A stretch of DNA of 64,000 nt from Methylocaldum marinum (lineage in GTDB: Bacteria > Pseudomonadota > Gammaproteobacteria > Methylococcales > Methylococcaceae), in contig NZ_AP017928.1 in NCBI RefSeq assembly GCF_003584645.1, positions 5,469,501 to 5,533,500 of the forward strand. Reading direction: 5' to 3'. Each line of letters starts with the position of its first letter. Position 1 is the stretch's first letter. Under the pieces are notes generated by a model that saw only the letters and a list, made by a program, of their open reading frames with translations, had not been told where the DNA came from and ran no database searches. The translations under genes were made by a program, and so were the position numbers. This document shows, piece by piece, positions 1-8,073 of this stretch.

Positions 1-1
1 G

Positions 2-379
2 GTCGGCCTGGAACCCGCCTGCATCAAGGCCTGTCCGACCCAGGCCCTGGTTTTCGGCAGCAAGGAAGACATGATCGAGCACGCCAACGAGCGCATCGCC
101 GACCTGAAGGAACGCGGCTTCGAGAACGCCGGACTGTACGACCCCGCCGGCGTCGGCGGCACGCACGTCATGTACGTGCTGCACCATGCCGACAAGCCCG
201 GACTCTACAACGATCTGCCCAAGGACCCGGTCATCAGTCCCACGGTCGGGCTGTGGAAAGGCATCTTCAAGCCCCTCGCCACCGCCGCGATATTTTTCAC
301 CGCCCTGGCCGGGTTCTTCCATTACGTCACCGTCGGTCCCAGCGAAACCGAAGAGGAAGACGAGGATAAGAAGCCATGA
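2..379 (+). CDS. fdoH: Formate dehydrogenase beta (iron-sulfur) subunit, C-terminal part
   Basis: The reading frame is open from the window edge, so the 5' end lies outside. The first residues contain a ferredoxin-type motif (EPACIKACPTQAL) that binds a [4Fe-4S] cluster. A single membrane segment near the C-terminus (LATAAIFFTALAGFF) anchors the subunit, followed by an acidic tail. This is the layout of FdnH/FdoH, which passes electrons from the formate-oxidising alpha subunit to the cytochrome b gamma subunit. The stop overlaps the next start (ATGA), so the two are translationally coupled. Membership of the Fdn/Fdo type is supported by the gamma subunit and fdhE downstream. Confidence 0.9.
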   Translation, partial: VGLEPACIKACPTQALVFGSKEDMIEHANERIADLKERGFENAGLYDPAGVGGTHVMYVLHHADKPGLYNDLPKDPVISPTVGLWKGIFKPLATAAIFFTALAGFFHYVTVGPSETEEEDEDKKP

Positions 380-1017
380 ACACCCAGCACGGCCCGAAAC
401 TAATCGACCGCTACAGCCCGTGGGAACGGCTCAACCACTGGATCACGGCGATCACCTTCCTCATGCTCGCCTTCTCCGGGCTGGCGCTGTTCCATCCGTC
501 GATGTTCTGGTTCACCCAGTTCTTCGGCGGTCCCACCTGGACGCGCATCCTGCATCCCTATATCGGCCTCGTTATGTTCGTCTCCTTTTCCTTGCTGGCC
601 CTCAAGTTTTGGCACCACAACCTCCTGACACGCAACGATATCGTCTGGCTTCGGCGCATCGGCGATGTCGTGCGGAACCGCGAGGAAAGGCTGCCGGAAG
701 TGGACCGCTACAACGCCGGCCAGAAACTGCTGTTCTGGACCATGATCGGTACCATCTCGGTGCTGCTACTGACCGGCATCGTCATCTGGCGGCCCTGGTT
801 CGCTCACTACTTTCCCATCGACATTGTCCGCCTGGCACTGCTGCTGCACGCGGTCTGCGCCTTCGTCATCATTTGCGGCATCATCGTTCACATCTATGCC
901 GGGATATGGATCAAGGGGACCCTCGGCGCGATGGTGCGCGGAACCGTCACCCGCGCCTGGGCGCGCAAACATCATCCCGGATGGTACAAGCGGGTGACCG
1001 AGGGAGAGAAACATTGA
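376..1017 (+). CDS. fdoI: Formate dehydrogenase gamma subunit, cytochrome b556
   Basis: The product is 213 aa, the usual FdnI/FdoI size, with four hydrophobic segments. Histidines in the expected places (NHW near residue 21, HPYIG near 57, LLHAV and IVHIYAG in the last third) match the haem b ligand pattern of the family. It is the membrane subunit that hands electrons from formate to quinone. It overlaps the beta subunit by 4 nt upstream and fdhE downstream, so beta-gamma-fdhE form one transcription unit. Confidence 0.92.
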   Translation: MNTQHGPKLIDRYSPWERLNHWITAITFLMLAFSGLALFHPSMFWFTQFFGGPTWTRILHPYIGLVMFVSFSLLALKFWHHNLLTRNDIVWLRRIGDVVRNREERLPEVDRYNAGQKLLFWTMIGTISVLLLTGIVIWRPWFAHYFPIDIVRLALLLHAVCAFVIICGIIVHIYAGIWIKGTLGAMVRGTVTRAWARKHHPGWYKRVTEGEKH

Positions 1018-1925
1018 GCGGGCCGGGAAACGTCGGTTCCGCGCGGGAAGGCACGCCTAAAGGCAGTCAGAGCTTAGGGGCTCCGCCACCGTTGCGATTG
1101 CCGTCCCGGCAGTCGCCGTTCGCCAAGCGGGCGGCGCGCTTTTGGCGACTCGCCGAGGACAACTCGAGCCTGGCCGGCTACCTGGCGCTGATGGCCGATC
1201 TGACCGACGCTCAGCACAGTCTTTGGGAGCACTTCCCCCACACGCTCCTGCCGGATTCGTATACGGGCGGGCCGCCGCTGGATATTTCAAGCCGGCACCG
1301 CGACCCCACTTGGCGTGAAGCCCTGCGCCTCATCGCCGAACGTCTCGATTCCGGATCGGAGCCGCTCACCGCGCTGTGCGAGCGCATCCGGGGGGCGGCG
1401 GACGAGGAACTCGAGCACTGGGCAGCACGTCTGCTCAGCGCCGACTTCGAGGGCATCGATCCCGGACTCGCGCCGTTCGTGGCCGCCGCTCTGCAAGCGA
1501 ACTGGACGTCGTCGTCGGCCCGCCTGGACCTGGACAAGTTCGGCGCGATGGAGTCCGGGCATCTCTGCCCGGTCTGCGGTTCATGGCCGGTGGCGAGCGT
1601 GCTGCAGACCGGCGGTTCCGTGCAAGGCCTCCGCTATCTCTGTTGCAGCCTGTGCTCCACCGAATGGAACCGGCCCCGCATCCACTGCATACACTGCGGC
1701 TCCGGCAAGGATGTAGCCTACTTCGGGCTCGAAGGGGCGGGCGAGGCCGTCAAGGCGGAAGCCTGCGCCGGCTGCAAGACCTACGTGAAGCTCATGAACC
1801 GGGAAAAGGAACCGTTCGTTGACCCCTTCGCCGACGATCTCGCCACCCTCGGTTTGGATATCCTGATGGCCGAGCAAGGATACGAGCGCCTGGGATTCAA
1901 TCCGCTGCTGATACCCGGCAGCTGA
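1014..1925 (+). CDS. fdhE: Formate dehydrogenase accessory protein FdhE
   Basis: The product is 303 aa, close to the usual FdhE length. The start is TTG at 1014, overlapping the TGA of the gamma gene and preceded by a purine-rich AGGGAGAGA; no ATG in this frame suits the family. Four cysteine pairs lie in the C-terminal half (CPVC near residue 184, CSLC, CIHC, CAGC), the rubredoxin-like metal sites of FdhE. FdhE is a cytoplasmic factor needed for assembly of respiratory formate dehydrogenase. The window also carries selC and selD, so the enzyme is probably a selenoprotein; the alpha subunit itself is outside the window. Confidence 0.92.
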   Translation: MSGPGNVGSAREGTPKGSQSLGAPPPLRLPSRQSPFAKRAARFWRLAEDNSSLAGYLALMADLTDAQHSLWEHFPHTLLPDSYTGGPPLDISSRHRDPTWREALRLIAERLDSGSEPLTALCERIRGAADEELEHWAARLLSADFEGIDPGLAPFVAAALQANWTSSSARLDLDKFGAMESGHLCPVCGSWPVASVLQTGGSVQGLRYLCCSLCSTEWNRPRIHCIHCGSGKDVAYFGLEGAGEAVKAEACAGCKTYVKLMNREKEPFVDPFADDLATLGLDILMAEQGYERLGFNPLLIPGS

Positions 1926-2008
1926 AACGGGGGAGGGGCTTTAGTCTACGACCGCGTAAACCATCGCGGGCTGGAGCATTTTCATATCGACTATACGGGC
2001 GCTCGCGA

Positions 2009-2063
2009 GTAGGTCGGGGAATCCATTCCCAACGGGGTCGTCGGCAAAGGATTGCCGACCTAC
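2009..2063. repeat. REP-like palindromic repeat, GTAGGTCGG family
   Basis: An imperfect palindrome begins GTAGGTCGG and ends CCGACCTAC, with an inner GTCGGCAAAGGATTGCCGAC hairpin. A relative sits at 57012-57065. The rest of 1926-2235 shows no credible gene. Confidence 0.6.
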
Positions 2064-2235
2064 GAAGGCTTGAATCCATTCACCCGAGCCGAAGGCGCCA
2101 ACGACGTCCACCAAGCCGGTTTTGCCGTATGAGCGCGATGAAAACGCTCTAATGCTGCCGCTTGCTTCAGATCATCGTAAGCAAATCAAGCCTGCAAACT
2201 TGCCGACAGACGACAAAATTCCTCAAGAAGCCCCC

Positions 2236-2264
2236 TTGACAAATAAGACGACCGGTCATATTGT
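2236..2264 (+). promoter_or_regulatory. Promoter of the tetR gene with embedded operator
   Basis: TTGACA (2236-2241) and TATTGT (2259-2264) are separated by exactly 17 nt. The spacer contains the perfect palindrome GACCGGTC (2250-2257). The same core lies upstream of the next gene (2891-2898), so this is a likely TetR-family operator giving autoregulation. The predicted transcription start (about 2270-2272) is only a few bases before the ATG at 2274, and no Shine-Dalgarno is visible, so the message may be leaderless. Confidence 0.65.
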
Positions 2265-2273
2265 TCATGCCCC

Positions 2274-2867
2274 ATGAGGAGACGAGATTCCGCCGAAATT
2301 CGAGAAAAGCTGCTCGACCATGGCGTCATGCTTCTTATGGAGCAGGGCTACCATGGCACGGGAATCCAGGACATCGTTGAAAGCGTCGGCATGCCGAAGG
2401 GGTCTTTCTACAACCACTTTCCCAGCAAGGAAGCCTTCAGTGCCGAGGTCGTCAAACACTACATCGAGCCGTTCATCAAGCAGCTCGACCGACATTTGAA
2501 CCGCAAGGGTGTAAATGCGGAGGCGGCGCTGAAAGCGTATTTCAATGAGCTCATAGAAGAGACCGAGCGGCGAGACTTCAAAGGCGGGTGCCTGCTCGGC
2601 AACCTGATCGGCGAGATCGGCGAAACAAGCGATCTTTGTTCTACCTCGCTGCGCGATGCCGTCCACCGTTATCGCGACAAACTGAAAGAGGGTATCGCTC
2701 GCGGGCAAGCGGAAGGAAGCTTCCGAAAAGACCTGACAGCCACGTTCATGGCCGATCTAGTGCTCAATCTCTGGCAGGGCGCTTTGCTTCGCATGAAAAT
2801 CGAACGTTCGGTTCAGCCCCTCACGCAGGTTTTTGAGTTTCTTCTCGACGATTACTTCAAAGCCTGA
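2274..2867 (+). CDS. TetR/AcrR family transcriptional repressor
   Basis: The product is 197 aa. An N-terminal helix-turn-helix (residues about 8-50, including GIQDIVESVGMPKGSFYNHF) is typical of TetR regulators, followed by an all-helical ligand domain. The helix-turn-helix starts close to residue 8, so the ATG at 2274 is needed although no ribosome site precedes it. Sequence and operator type resemble regulators near NemR, which sense electrophiles or other small ligands, but the ligand cannot be read from sequence. The next gene is on the same strand with its own copy of the operator core, so it is the probable target. Confidence 0.88.
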   Translation: MRRRDSAEIREKLLDHGVMLLMEQGYHGTGIQDIVESVGMPKGSFYNHFPSKEAFSAEVVKHYIEPFIKQLDRHLNRKGVNAEAALKAYFNELIEETERRDFKGGCLLGNLIGEIGETSDLCSTSLRDAVHRYRDKLKEGIARGQAEGSFRKDLTATFMADLVLNLWQGALLRMKIERSVQPLTQVFEFLLDDYFKA

Positions 2868-2887
2868 TTTTTTTTGCCTGTTAATAA

Positions 2888-2900
2888 AACGACCGGTCAT
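2888..2900 (+). promoter_or_regulatory. Second copy of the TetR operator core
   Basis: AACGACCGGTCAT repeats the site in the tetR promoter, with the 8-bp palindrome GACCGGTC at 2891-2898. It lies about 40 nt before the start codon of the beta-propeller gene. No strong -35/-10 pair is obvious here, so it could act on a weak promoter or as a roadblock. Confidence 0.55.
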
Positions 2901-2937
2901 CTTATTTGTGTCCAAACTGAGAGAAAGGAGAACCGAG

Positions 2938-4176
2938 ATGCTTAAAAGCATGAAATGCCATCCCTTCAGCCGGGCCTCTTTACGAGCATTGAGTTTGAGC
3001 GCCCTGAGCGTCTTGGTGCCGGCCACGGCAAGCGCTGAGCTGCTCGCCATGCTCAACTATGAAAGCAAGGTTGGGCAGCCGAATCGCAGAGAGGGTATTG
3101 CGGTCATCGATGTGGACCCGAACTCGCCCACATTCAACCAGATTGTCAAAGACACGCCCTTGCCCCCGGATTTCGTGGCGCATCATATCTATTACAACAA
3201 AGACGTAACCAAGGCTTATGTCACGTCCCTCGGACATACCGAGCTCTATGTTTACGACCTCTCGAAGTTCCCCGACGAAAAGACCGTCGTATCCGTCCCG
3301 GATTGCAAGGTGGGCGAGGACATAACGTTCTCGGACGATCGCAAGCACTGGTATCTCAGCTGCATGGGGTCCAACAATGTCATCGTCGGCGATGCCCGGT
3401 CGGATAAGCCGATTGTAACGATCGGGAACGACGGATCCAGCGACAAGTTCATAAAGTATCCCCACGGTGTGATGCTCAACGACGACCTCGACCGCATCTT
3501 CGTGACAAGCACGGTCAACCCCGATGATCTGAACGACGCCGGCGAGACGGTCTCCGTCATACAAGCGTCGACCCGAAAAATTCTGTCGACCCACAAACTC
3601 TCGAATAAACCCTCGCCTTCCGGGGAAGCGCCGGTCGAAATTGCTTTCATCCCACATCGCAAGCCCCAGATAGCCTACATAAACAACTTGTACGGCGGAG
3701 CGCTGTGGACCGCCACCTGGCGTCCGGAGAGCGAGGACTTCACTTTCCGGAAGGTATTCGATTTTGCGGAAACAGGCCAAAGTCTCCCGCTGGAAATGGG
3801 CTTCAACGAAGCAGTCGATCGCCTCTATATCACGACAGCCAAGCCCGGCGCGTTCAACATCTTCGACATCGAAGATCCTTACACGCCGAAACTGCTGTCG
3901 ACGATCCCGACTGCGGGCGGCGCGCATCACTTCGTGCTCTCGCCCGATCATCGCCACGCCATCGTTCAGAATAGCTTCATCAATTTGCCGGAGATGGACG
4001 ACGGTTCGGTGAGCGTAATCGACTTGCACCAGAACAAGGTGGTCGCGACGGTCGACGTCCTCAAGAAGGCCGGTCTGACCCCGAACTGCATCATCGCGAT
4101 GCCGAATGGTATAAGAGCGATCACTGAGACGAATGCGGCCAAACCCCTTGCGAATCGCCGATTGCGGGGACCATGA
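2938..4176 (+). CDS. Secreted YncE/YVTN-like beta-propeller protein, probable altered C-terminus
   Basis: The start is ATG 2938 behind GAGAAAGGAG; an upstream in-frame extension is unlikely because it precedes the signal peptide. Residues 1-30 form a Sec signal ending near ATASA. The mature part repeats beta-propeller blades of the type VSVIDLxxNKVVATV and NAFNIFDIEDPYTPKLLSTI, as in YncE or surface-layer propellers. Function is unknown; such proteins are periplasmic or surface scaffolds. The last 20 or so residues look unnatural. Adding one base after codon CCG at 4102-4104 would give the short ending MPEWYKSDH and a stop at about 4126, so a one-base deletion is suspected. Confidence 0.75.
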   Translation: MLKSMKCHPFSRASLRALSLSALSVLVPATASAELLAMLNYESKVGQPNRREGIAVIDVDPNSPTFNQIVKDTPLPPDFVAHHIYYNKDVTKAYVTSLGHTELYVYDLSKFPDEKTVVSVPDCKVGEDITFSDDRKHWYLSCMGSNNVIVGDARSDKPIVTIGNDGSSDKFIKYPHGVMLNDDLDRIFVTSTVNPDDLNDAGETVSVIQASTRKILSTHKLSNKPSPSGEAPVEIAFIPHRKPQIAYINNLYGGALWTATWRPESEDFTFRKVFDFAETGQSLPLEMGFNEAVDRLYITTAKPGAFNIFDIEDPYTPKLLSTIPTAGGAHHFVLSPDHRHAIVQNSFINLPEMDDGSVSVIDLHQNKVVATVDVLKKAGLTPNCIIAMPNGIRAITETNAAKPLANRRLRGP

Positions 4177-4588
4177 CCGCTAAGCAGACGCGGACGTCCG
4201 TACGAAGTTCAACCGGGAGAGCCCTGGGTTCTCCCCGTCCCCTACGGGTAGGCGAGGAGGGGAGGGACATCGGGGAGCAGTCCTCGCGCGCCGACACATG
4301 CCGGAATTCGAGAACTGTCCCCATTCACCTGCGGGGGAAGAGATCGACCGTCAAGGCCGCAAACCATGGGCGCGCCTGATTCGCCTTCAGCGGGATTGCG
4401 GAGGCGAGCTCGGCGCAGCGGACCGGTCGCCGTTTCTTTTCAGAAACTCCGGGAGCGTGGAGGTGTCTTTGACAATCGTGGCTGCGCTGTTCCAGCGTTG
4501 CGTTTCACTGAATGTGGGCTGCGACATCGTTACGCGCTTCGGCATATGCCGGCAAGCTGCCACTCCCTCGCCGGAGGCGCACCAGCAA
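4177..4588. other. Intergenic, no gene recognised
   Basis: Small ORFs here have no plausible start context or family resemblance. No RNA gene was recognised. Confidence 0.4.
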
Positions 4589-4670
4589 GTAGCCCGGATG
4601 AAACGCAGTGGAATCCGGGAGACTCGAGGCACCGATCGTCCCGGATTCCGCAAAGCTACATCCGGGCTAC
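4589..4670. repeat. REP-like repeat R1 (GTAGCCCGGATG...CATCCGGGCTAC)
   Basis: It is an 82-bp imperfect palindrome starting GTAGCCCGGATGAAACGCAG and ending CATCCGGGCTAC. Full copies occur at 13251, 14214 and 16108, and half copies at about 15337, 17614 and 29671. Confidence 0.8.
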
Positions 4671-5002
4671 GCGATTGCGTCGCCATTTTTTGCGAAACCT
4701 TTTGGGACCTCCAAGTCACCAAAAGGAGCAAAAAATTGGCGACGAGTTATTGCCTTCGGCGCCCCGGCCGTCCCCGCTCGTCTGGTCCGGACCCAACAAG
4801 GGGTCCGGACACCGCTCGCAGATGACTCGACGCCCGGTCGCGATGCCTTGTGTGAGACCTCCGACCGCCGCTATCGCGTCGACCTTCGGTCTCACACCCG
4901 GCGCTCGGGCTTCCGGGGACTACTCGACTCGCTCGCTCACTCGCTCCATGTCTCGCAGCGCCGGCTTCACTAAAAGACGGGAAGCGGGGGGCGAAAGAGT
5001 GC
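4671..5002. other. Intergenic, no gene recognised
   Basis: The stretch holds short inverted words such as GGTCCGGACCC but no gene or repeat family that I recognise. Confidence 0.35.
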
Positions 5003-5030
5003 TTGACCAAATAATGAGAATCATTATCAT
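5003..5030 (+). promoter_or_regulatory. Iron-regulated promoter with Fur box
   Basis: AATAATGAGAATCATTATC (5010-5028) matches the 19-bp Fur consensus at 17 positions. It overlaps TTGACC (5003-5008) and TATCAT (5025-5030), spaced by 16 nt. Fur with Fe2+ would occlude the promoter. It drives rightward into the small ORFs and towards the siderophore uptake genes. Confidence 0.8.
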
Positions 5031-5054
5031 TACTATCATGGAGGATGCGTCATC

Positions 5055-5294
5055 ATGGGTTCCATAACTCCCCCTTTGAACGAGAAAGACAGCGTCAGGC
5101 TTCGAATCAGCGTCGACAAGCTCTCGCAGCTCATTGAAACAGGGAGCCTTTGTGCGACCGATTTTGCCTGTCTCGATCACCAATCCAAAACCACGATACA
5201 GGGCTTATTCCTGCGGTTCTGTCTGCGTGGATGTCACGCCCATCGAAGCGTGCGGGTTGGCCGACCGCCACCCATGACCGATTCGCCCAGTTGA
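5055..5294 (+). CDS. Small Fur-regulated ORF, unknown function
   Basis: It is the first ORF after the Fur-box promoter, with GGAGG about 11 nt before ATG 5055. It codes for 79 aa. Residues 10-55 look protein-like, with the pattern SVDKLSQLIETGSLC and ATDFACLD and further cysteines near 55-60; the tail after about residue 62 is low quality and may be out of frame. I do not recognise a named domain. Position suggests a role in the iron response. A shorter natural protein with a downstream frameshift is possible. Confidence 0.5.
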   Translation: MGSITPPLNEKDSVRLRISVDKLSQLIETGSLCATDFACLDHQSKTTIQGLFLRFCLRGCHAHRSVRVGRPPPMTDSPS

Positions 5295-5505
5295 GTGCCG
5301 GTCCCGGCAGACCTCGGAAACCGTTTGACCCACGTGTTCCGAGCGAAGGTGAGGGCTTGGGGGGGAATGGTCGAGCGTGATCACCCGCAAATGTCCGGGA
5401 CACGATCAACTTTGGCCAAAGCGGGGGCCATTGCGATAGAGATCGAGATTTGCGCCCGCTTTTACACATGAACGCCCGTGCGTTCCAGAACTTAAGGAGA
5501 GACCC

Positions 5506-5748
5506 GTGCAACGAAAAGCTTGTAATACCGAAACCTTGGCCCGCAGCGAAGTCTGCTCGGTCGAGTACTGCCGGAGCTGCGCCGTGTTCCATGTCAATGT
5601 CGGCCCCGTCACGGTGCATTTCCGGCCGTCCACTTTCCGAATGTTGTGCACTACGCTGAACGCAGCACTCGCCCGATTTCGACACGTTCGTCCGGTATTG
5701 TCGTCCTGTACCGCAAATCAAGACGAGATCATCGATCGTAGTCCGTGA
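5506..5748 (+). CDS. Small Cys-containing protein, unknown function
   Basis: The start is GTG 5506, preceded by AAGGAGAG at good spacing. It codes for 80 aa with cysteines near the start (CNTE, VCSVEYCRSC) and an alternating hydrophobic stretch (CAVFHVNVGPVTVHFRP) before a helix. The CxxC-like motif could bind metal. It lies 210 nt after the Fur-regulated ORF on the same strand and may belong to the same iron-responsive unit. No family assigned. Confidence 0.45.
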   Translation: MQRKACNTETLARSEVCSVEYCRSCAVFHVNVGPVTVHFRPSTFRMLCTTLNAALARFRHVRPVLSSCTANQDEIIDRSP

Positions 5749-5763
5749 AGAGCAAGCAAACAA

Positions 5764-6111
5764 TCAATACGAAGTAACAAGGGCGGCGAGAGGAGCGCCA
5801 GGGACGAAACGATGAGCGGAGTAGGGGCGACTTGGGCGGACGCATCCGTGCTGGAAGACGTTCGGCGGCAGAGAGCCGAGCCAATGCAGCAGACCGGCGC
5901 GGACTTCGGCGCCGTCATACACCACGTTCAGCGAACAAGACCGGCGATTGGTCCGGATCTCCCGCACCCCGTCCATATACGCGACACGGGCTTCGAACTC
6001 ATCGACGGCGAAACAAGGATGCGCAAGCCGGGCGAGCCGCAGCGGAAACCGCCGGTCGGTATTCTCAAGAACCTCTAGGTGACTCGACAATGAAGCTTGA
6101 ACACGACTCAT
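5764..6111 (-). CDS. HMA2-like heavy-metal-associated domain ORF, possibly truncated
   Basis: The minus-strand ORF of 115 aa has a region, residues about 20-80, with the pattern RFPLRLARLAHP, MDGVREIRTNRR and CSLNVVYDG. This is the beta-alpha-beta signature of the HMA2-like domains found beside or inside metal P-type ATPases. The CxxC of classical HMA domains is absent, as is usual for HMA2. The last 30 residues look unstructured, so the gene may be cut short. The start codon overlaps the 5' end of the EcsC-like gene on the other strand. A chance antisense ORF cannot be ruled out. Confidence 0.42.
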   Translation of the reverse strand: MSRVQASLSSHLEVLENTDRRFPLRLARLAHPCFAVDEFEARVAYMDGVREIRTNRRSCSLNVVYDGAEVRAGLLHWLGSLPPNVFQHGCVRPSRPYSAHRFVPGAPLAALVTSY

Positions 6112-6962
6112 CTTCGCCCGGATCGGGCGCCATCGAATTGGCGGATGAGGACCGTCGCCGACTGCGAGTCGCTTTCTGCCAGCTCGAATATCCCAGCTTT
6201 GCCGCCCATCTGGCCCACGCCGTCGGCACTCCCGTCGACAAGGGGCTCAAGCTGATACCGCCGCGCTGGCATCGTCGCTTCTCCGGACACTTGCAGGCGG
6301 GCATCGGACGGCTTCTGGAAGCCGTGGTCACCCGCCTCGGGCAGGGGCGGCCTCGCAGCGAACGCTTCTACCGTCGCATGGCGCGGAGCACGGGCGCGAT
6401 TGGCGGATTGTTCGGCGGTTCCGCATTGCTGGTGGAACTGCCGCTCACCACCTTGATCATGCTCGCGGCCATCGCCGAAATCGCCCGCAGCGAAGGCGAG
6501 GATCTGAACCGGCCGGAAACCCGTCTGGCCTGTCTCGAAGTTTTCGCTCTGGGAGGACGCTCCAAGGCCGACGATGCCGCCGATACCGGTTATTACGGCT
6601 TGCGCCTGGCTCTCGAAGCCGCCGTCAAACAGGCGTCACGCCACATCGCCGCACAAGGCTTGAGCCGGAAAGGAGCGCCGGCCATCAGCCGAATGATACT
6701 CATCGTATCCGAGCGCTTCGGACTGATACTGTCGGAAAAAGCCGCAGCGGAAATGCTGCCCTTGGCCGGCGCGGTCGGCGGCGCCTTCATCAACGACTTG
6801 TTCGTCCGGCATTTTCAGAGCATGGCCCGCAGCCATTTCGTCATGCGCCGGCTGGAACGCCGCTACGGGCGGCATTACATCGAGGCCGAGTATCGGAAGC
6901 TGAAATCGGTTCGGCACGAGCGCTGGCCAGACAAGCCGGCCATGATGGCGCGGTCCGCATGA
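6090..6962 (+). CDS. EcsC-family protein
   Basis: The product is 290 aa. The segment GLKLIPPRWHRRFSGHLQAG, the glycine-rich hydrophobic stretch GAIGGLFGGSALLVELPLTT and the later VGGAFINDLF match the EcsC family, small cytoplasmic proteins of unclear role named after B. subtilis EcsC. Start ATG 6090 gives the usual length. Its place between a Fur-regulated promoter and the siderophore uptake operon, and opposite an HMA2-like ORF, suggests a metal-linked function, which is inference. Confidence 0.72.
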   Translation: MKLEHDSSSPGSGAIELADEDRRRLRVAFCQLEYPSFAAHLAHAVGTPVDKGLKLIPPRWHRRFSGHLQAGIGRLLEAVVTRLGQGRPRSERFYRRMARSTGAIGGLFGGSALLVELPLTTLIMLAAIAEIARSEGEDLNRPETRLACLEVFALGGRSKADDAADTGYYGLRLALEAAVKQASRHIAAQGLSRKGAPAISRMILIVSERFGLILSEKAAAEMLPLAGAVGGAFINDLFVRHFQSMARSHFVMRRLERRYGRHYIEAEYRKLKSVRHERWPDKPAMMARSA

Positions 6963-7251
6963 TGCTAATGAGGACGATTCTCGGAAAATGGTCAAGTATT
7001 CTTTCTCACGCCCGCTTTCCGGTCTTTTGAATAAAGATGCGACAAGCTTCACCCCGCTCGCCCTATCGCCTCTACCCGGAACACAACGTGACGGTCTGAA
7101 ACCGTCCCCGACCATAACACCAAGTGCCCGGCAAAAGGGCGTTTGTGAAACGCGCGCATTGTTTTTCGTTCCGATCAATCCCGCCGCTCGCGAGATTTTC
7201 GGACGCGACGCACCGCTTAGAATTCTCCCTACTCTTCGATTTGAACGTGCA

Positions 7252-8073
7252 ATGTCTGCTGTCACTGCTCCACCGCTTTCGCGGCACCCAACCCGTCCGC
7301 GCCGACTGACGGTGCGACAAACCGAACGCTTGAGTCCGCATCTGCTTCGCGTCCGTTTCTTCTCCGAGGAACTGCATGACTTCCCGGACGCCGGTCCCGG
7401 CGCGCACCTCAAGCTGTTCGTGCCATCGTCCGGCGTCGCGACGGTTTTGCCGACGATCGGGCCCAGCGGTCCGGAGTGGCCGGAAGGGCCTCGCCCGGCG
7501 TCGCGCACCTACAGCCTGCGCCGTTTCGACCGCTCGCGGCGAACCCTGGACATCGACTTCGTGTTGCACGGCGACGACGGACCCGCCTCGCGCTGGGCTG
7601 CGCGCGCCCGGGCCGGAGACAGCATCGGACTCGCCGGCACCGGCGGGCCGAGGCTTTCCCGCGCCGACGCCGATTTCCACCTGCTGGCGGGCGATCTGAC
7701 GGCGCTGCCGGCGATCGCCGCGGTGCTGGAAAATCTGCCGGCATCGGCGCGCGGTGCAGTCCTGATCGAAGTGGAAGACGCCGGCGACGAACTCGATCTT
7801 CGGCATCCGCCCGGCGTGAAGCTGCGCTGGCTGCGCGGAAGCGCTCCCGGCCGGCTGCCGGACGCGGTGCGCGGAATCGATTGGACGTCGTCGGCCCGGA
7901 TCTTCGCCACCGTCGCCGGCGAAAACGACGCGGTGCTCGCCATCCGCCGCCACCTGCGCCGGGACCGCGGTGTGCCGGCCGAGTCGCTGTACGCGGTGCC
8001 GTACTGGCGTCGCGGCCGAAGGGAAGAGGATTATCACGACGAACGCCATCGTCTGATGGAGACCGATTCATGA
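7252..8073 (+). CDS. Siderophore-interacting (SIP) FAD-binding reductase
   Basis: The product is 273 aa, normal for the SIP/ViuB/YqjH family. RTYSLRRFD (about residue 85) is the FAD-binding R-x-Y-S motif, and the C-terminal half has the SIP domain ending in a basic helix (YWRRGRREEDYH). SIPs reduce Fe3+-siderophore in the cytoplasm to release Fe2+. ATG 7252 was chosen because the upstream in-frame extension is not protein-like. The stop overlaps the next start (ATGA), beginning a tight uptake operon. The 289 nt before it hold only a small GACGGT/ACCGTC hairpin (about 7090) and no clear Fur box. Confidence 0.88.
   Translation: MSAVTAPPLSRHPTRPRRLTVRQTERLSPHLLRVRFFSEELHDFPDAGPGAHLKLFVPSSGVATVLPTIGPSGPEWPEGPRPASRTYSLRRFDRSRRTLDIDFVLHGDDGPASRWAARARAGDSIGLAGTGGPRLSRADADFHLLAGDLTALPAIAAVLENLPASARGAVLIEVEDAGDELDLRHPPGVKLRWLRGSAPGRLPDAVRGIDWTSSARIFATVAGENDAVLAIRRHLRRDRGVPAESLYAVPYWRRGRREEDYHDERHRLMETDS

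Noticed and set aside
186..1013. N-terminal extension of the FdhE frame back to 186
   Set aside because: It overlaps the gamma subunit gene out of frame; the family length and TTG at 1014 set the start.
2980..4029. 349-aa minus-strand ORF opposite the propeller gene
   Set aside because: The plus strand has a signal peptide, ribosome site and blade repeats; the minus product has no recognisable domain.
5131..5763. 210-aa minus-strand ORF near the Fur-regulated ORFs
   Set aside because: It spans both better-supported small plus-strand ORFs and lacks domain signals.
7072..8049. Minus-strand ORF opposite the SIP gene
   Set aside because: The plus-strand frame carries the FAD motif and operon overlaps; the antisense product is a codon-bias shadow.
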